From Piromyces finnis (Eukaryota > Neocallimastigomycota > Neocallimastigomycetes > Neocallimastigales > Neocallimastigaceae), in NCBI GenBank assembly GCA_002104945.1, contig MCFH01000005.1:1291501-1355500 (forward strand): DNA of 64,000 bases, written 5' to 3'. Shown in pieces: positions 61,792 through 64,000 of the stretch; position 1 is the stretch's first letter; each line of letters begins with the position of its first letter. The position numbers and the translations under genes are program-made. The notes under the pieces are model-generated. The model was given only the letters and a program-made list of their open reading frames with translations. It was not told the DNA's origin and ran no database searches.

Positions 61792-62787
61792 TTAAGCACG
61801 ACCACTGTCATCCTTGATGTTTCTTAAATAGTTATCAAAGTAGGTAACACCGTTGTAAGCTGGTTCACCTTGGTAATGAATAAGATCATTAACAACAACC
61901 CATCTAGCTGGAGAATGGTTGTATTTACCAGATGGTTGGTTACGATCAAGGAAAGAAGAAAAACCAGATTTTGTGTAGAAGAAAACGTTAGAGTAACTAG
62001 AATAAGTTTTGAAGTCGAATCTAGAAACATCAACATTGTACCACTTGTTATCGACCTTGACATAATTCCAAGCAGAAACAGCAGCATCACCACCAATAAG
62101 AACTTCATTACTCTTAATACCAATAGCAATAGCAAGATTGTAGTAAGCTCTAGAAATACCACCCCAAGAAGCATGACGAACAGCAAGAGCAACAGCAGCG
62201 TTACCTTGATCAGCATTACCAGAGAAAGTAATGTAACTGTTAAGCTTGTTGGCAAGTTTGAATAAATCCTTCTTTCTTTCAGTTTGAGTAAGATTAACGT
62301 AATCCTTGTTAACAGTGAATCCCCATTCTTTAACTAAATTTTCAGAAAAAGATTTAACAAAGGCTGGAACACCAGAACCCTTAATAACAACATCTGGATT
62401 AGCATTATTGAAAGCCATAGTGTTAACGGAAACCTTTGGAGTATTAATAGTAACAGTCTTTAAAGATTGGCATTCAGAAAAAGCGAAAGCACTAATAGTA
62501 ATTTTTTCAATGTCACCACTAATAGTAACAGTTTGAAGTTTACTTTTAGTGAAAGCAGAGTAACCAATTTCATCAACATAGTATCTTTCACCATCAACAA
62601 CAAAGTATTGTGGAATGTTGATATTAACAAGAGACTTGTCACTTAAACCAACAATAGTGGCCTTCTTGGTATTACCAGTAATCCAGAAGTAGAAAAATTC
62701 ATTGGATTGATTTTTATCTGTAGCACGAGCATAAACTAAGCATAAGTTTATAAGTGCAAAAAGAATGGTAGTTCCTAAGAATTTCAT
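61792..62787 (-). CDS. Secreted BspA-type LRR plus inactive transglutaminase-like protein
   Basis: Intronless, 331 aa. Signal peptide about 1-20. Residues about 55-135 are BspA-type LRR_5 units (VDEIGYSAFTKSKLQTVTI, AFAFSECQSLKTVTI). Residues about 195-300 align by pattern with transglutaminase-like (papain-fold) domains: an AYYNLAIAIGI helix, then SAWNYVKVDNKWYNVDVSRFD. In active relatives these places read as a GVC-x-x-YA nucleophile Cys and HAWN with the catalytic His. Here they are GGISRAY (209-215) and S238-A-W-N, while D253 is kept. Two of the three catalytic residues are therefore absent, so the protein is probably a binding rather than a crosslinking protein. Codon use is strongly biased (GGT, GTT, GCT, CTT, AAC, AAG) compared with the LRR and GPCR genes, which suggests high expression. 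The start is the first ATG and gives a clean signal peptide. Confidence 0.85.
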   Translation of the reverse strand: MKFLGTTILFALINLCLVYARATDKNQSNEFFYFWITGNTKKATIVGLSDKSLVNINIPQYFVVDGERYYVDEIGYSAFTKSKLQTVTISGDIEKITISAFAFSECQSLKTVTINTPKVSVNTMAFNNANPDVVIKGSGVPAFVKSFSENLVKEWGFTVNKDYVNLTQTERKKDLFKLANKLNSYITFSGNADQGNAAVALAVRHASWGGISRAYYNLAIAIGIKSNEVLIGGDAAVSAWNYVKVDNKWYNVDVSRFDFKTYSSYSNVFFYTKSGFSSFLDRNQPSGKYNHSPARWVVVNDLIHYQGEPAYNGVTYFDNYLRNIKDDSGRA

Positions 62788-63717
62788 TTTTATTTTTATT
62801 TTTTATTTATTTTTGTTTTTTTTACTTTATTTTACAGGGTACCTAATGCTTTATATACTTTTTTTTTTTATTTTGGCACAAATAAAAGTATTTAAAAAAA
62901 AAAAAATTAATATTTAAATAATATTAACTTTAATTTATAATTATTTTAATAATATCATTATTTTAATTTTATTATAATAATAATATAAAAATTATAATTA
63001 TTATAAAAAAAAAAAAAAAGAAAAACAATAAAAATAAGAAAAACAATAAAAATAAGAAAAACAATAAATAAATAATAATAAATAGTGTAAAGAATAATAT
63101 ATAATTATAAATAATAATAATAATACTATCATTAGCAATTTATTATAGAAAATTAAATCAAACATTCAAGCATAATAAATAATAATAATAATAATAAATA
63201 ATATATATAATTATAAAACAAAAAGAATAAAGAATAGTAATTATAATTATAATAATAATATTATTTATTTATTTATTATTTATTTATGTATGTATTTATT
63301 TATTATTATAATTACTATTGAAATTTATATAAATAATAATTCTTTTTATTTATCTGAAACTTTTAATTATAATTGTTTTTATGGTTGAAATCACCATCGA
63401 CCTTTTTTTAATTATTAAAAAAAGTATTATTTTAAATGATCTTTATTTTTAAAGTGATGAAATACCTTAACTTTATAGATTATATAATAATTATTTATTA
63501 AGTATTTTTTTAAAAAAAAAAATAAAAACTAAATATTAACATTTTATAATAATAATAATAATAATAATAATTAGTATTTAAAAAAAAATAAAGGTTTTTA
63601 TTTACTTCAACTACAGTCATTATAAATTTGTTATTTAGTTTAAAATATTTTTTATGTATTTTTTTAATTACTGCTTAGCATATAATTATTATAATTATTA
63701 CTCTAATTATTACTCTA

Positions 63718-63757
<40 letters not shown>

Positions 63758-64000
63758 TATAATAATTGATTCTATAGTTTTTTTATTATTTTTAATAGAG
63801 TATTATTTATAATTATTCTATATTCTACACACTTTTTTTATTTACATTATTATTATATTTGTGTTACCTTTTAAAAATTAATTTATTTTTTTAATTTAAA
63901 ATTAATTTTAAATTATTGGTGTTTTACCCACAATTTTAATTTATTTTAATACTATTATTATTTTCCATTTTAATTATTATTTATATTAATGATAAACTAA
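62788..64000. other. Intergenic AT-rich DNA with microsatellites
   Basis: Promoter side of the 61792-62787 gene. AAACAATAAAAATAAG repeats at about 63020-63070, ATA tracts near 63545-63572 and an ATT tract at about 63718-63753. No gene recognised up to the window end. Confidence 0.6.

Noticed and set aside
61824-62536. Other-frame ORFs within the BspA/transglutaminase-like gene
   Set aside because: Long only because the real gene has biased codon use with few stops in other frames.

Overview
The window looks like nuclear DNA from an anaerobic gut fungus (Neocallimastigomycota: the Piromyces, Neocallimastix, Anaeromyces or Orpinomyces group). The evidence is extreme A+T content with long homopolymers and ATA/AAT microsatellites, short AT-rich GT-AG introns, and secreted cellulases carrying fungal CBM10-type dockerins and CBM1 modules. 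No virus, plasmid, CRISPR array, rRNA or tRNA gene was seen. All gene models were read by eye from exon frames and splice sites; none was aligned to a database.

Layout. 0-4.2 kb is decayed: a frameshifted CBM1 protein gene, a fungalysin (M36) metalloprotease pseudogene and a 552-bp tRNA-headed SINE. 6-7 kb holds a secreted CAP/PR-1 protein joined by a poly-Asn linker to a CBM18 chitin-binding module. 7-10.8 kb is repeat-rich and gene-free. A small Cys-rich secreted or GPI-like protein follows at 10.9 kb. 12.1-18.0 kb is one 22-exon gene for a class C (family 3) GPCR of 1184 aa with a beta-helix-like ectodomain and an EGF-like stalk. A 5'-truncated SINE copy lies at 18.7 kb. Next come an intronless bacterial-type voltage-gated K+ channel (20.4-21.3 kb), a GH5 cellulase with two dockerins and a CBM1 (22.7-24.3 kb), and a second class C GPCR whose ectodomain is a bacterial-type ABC solute-binding protein (26.3-29.1 kb).

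33-55 kb is a tandem family of secreted leucine-rich-repeat (L-domain-like) genes. Copies A and B are 22 exons and 665 aa each, C is a 5' fragment pseudogene, and D has 31 exons. Almost every exon is one LRR, and every intron is in phase 2. A and B are near-identical, introns included, over the first 2.8 kb, then diverge abruptly inside exon 14, which suggests recent gene conversion. 56-59 kb is a GH9 cellulase with three dockerin-like modules. 61.8-62.8 kb is a BspA-type LRR plus transglutaminase-like protein that has lost its catalytic Cys and His.

How the parts fit. The GH5 and GH9 enzymes would dock onto cell-free or cell-bound fungal cellulosomes to attack plant cell walls. The two GPCRs have ectodomains of kinds that could sense carbohydrate or surface ligands outside the hypha. 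The CAP-CBM18, LRR and BspA/transglutaminase-like proteins are further secreted or surface proteins. This functional grouping is inference from domain content, not from co-regulation evidence.
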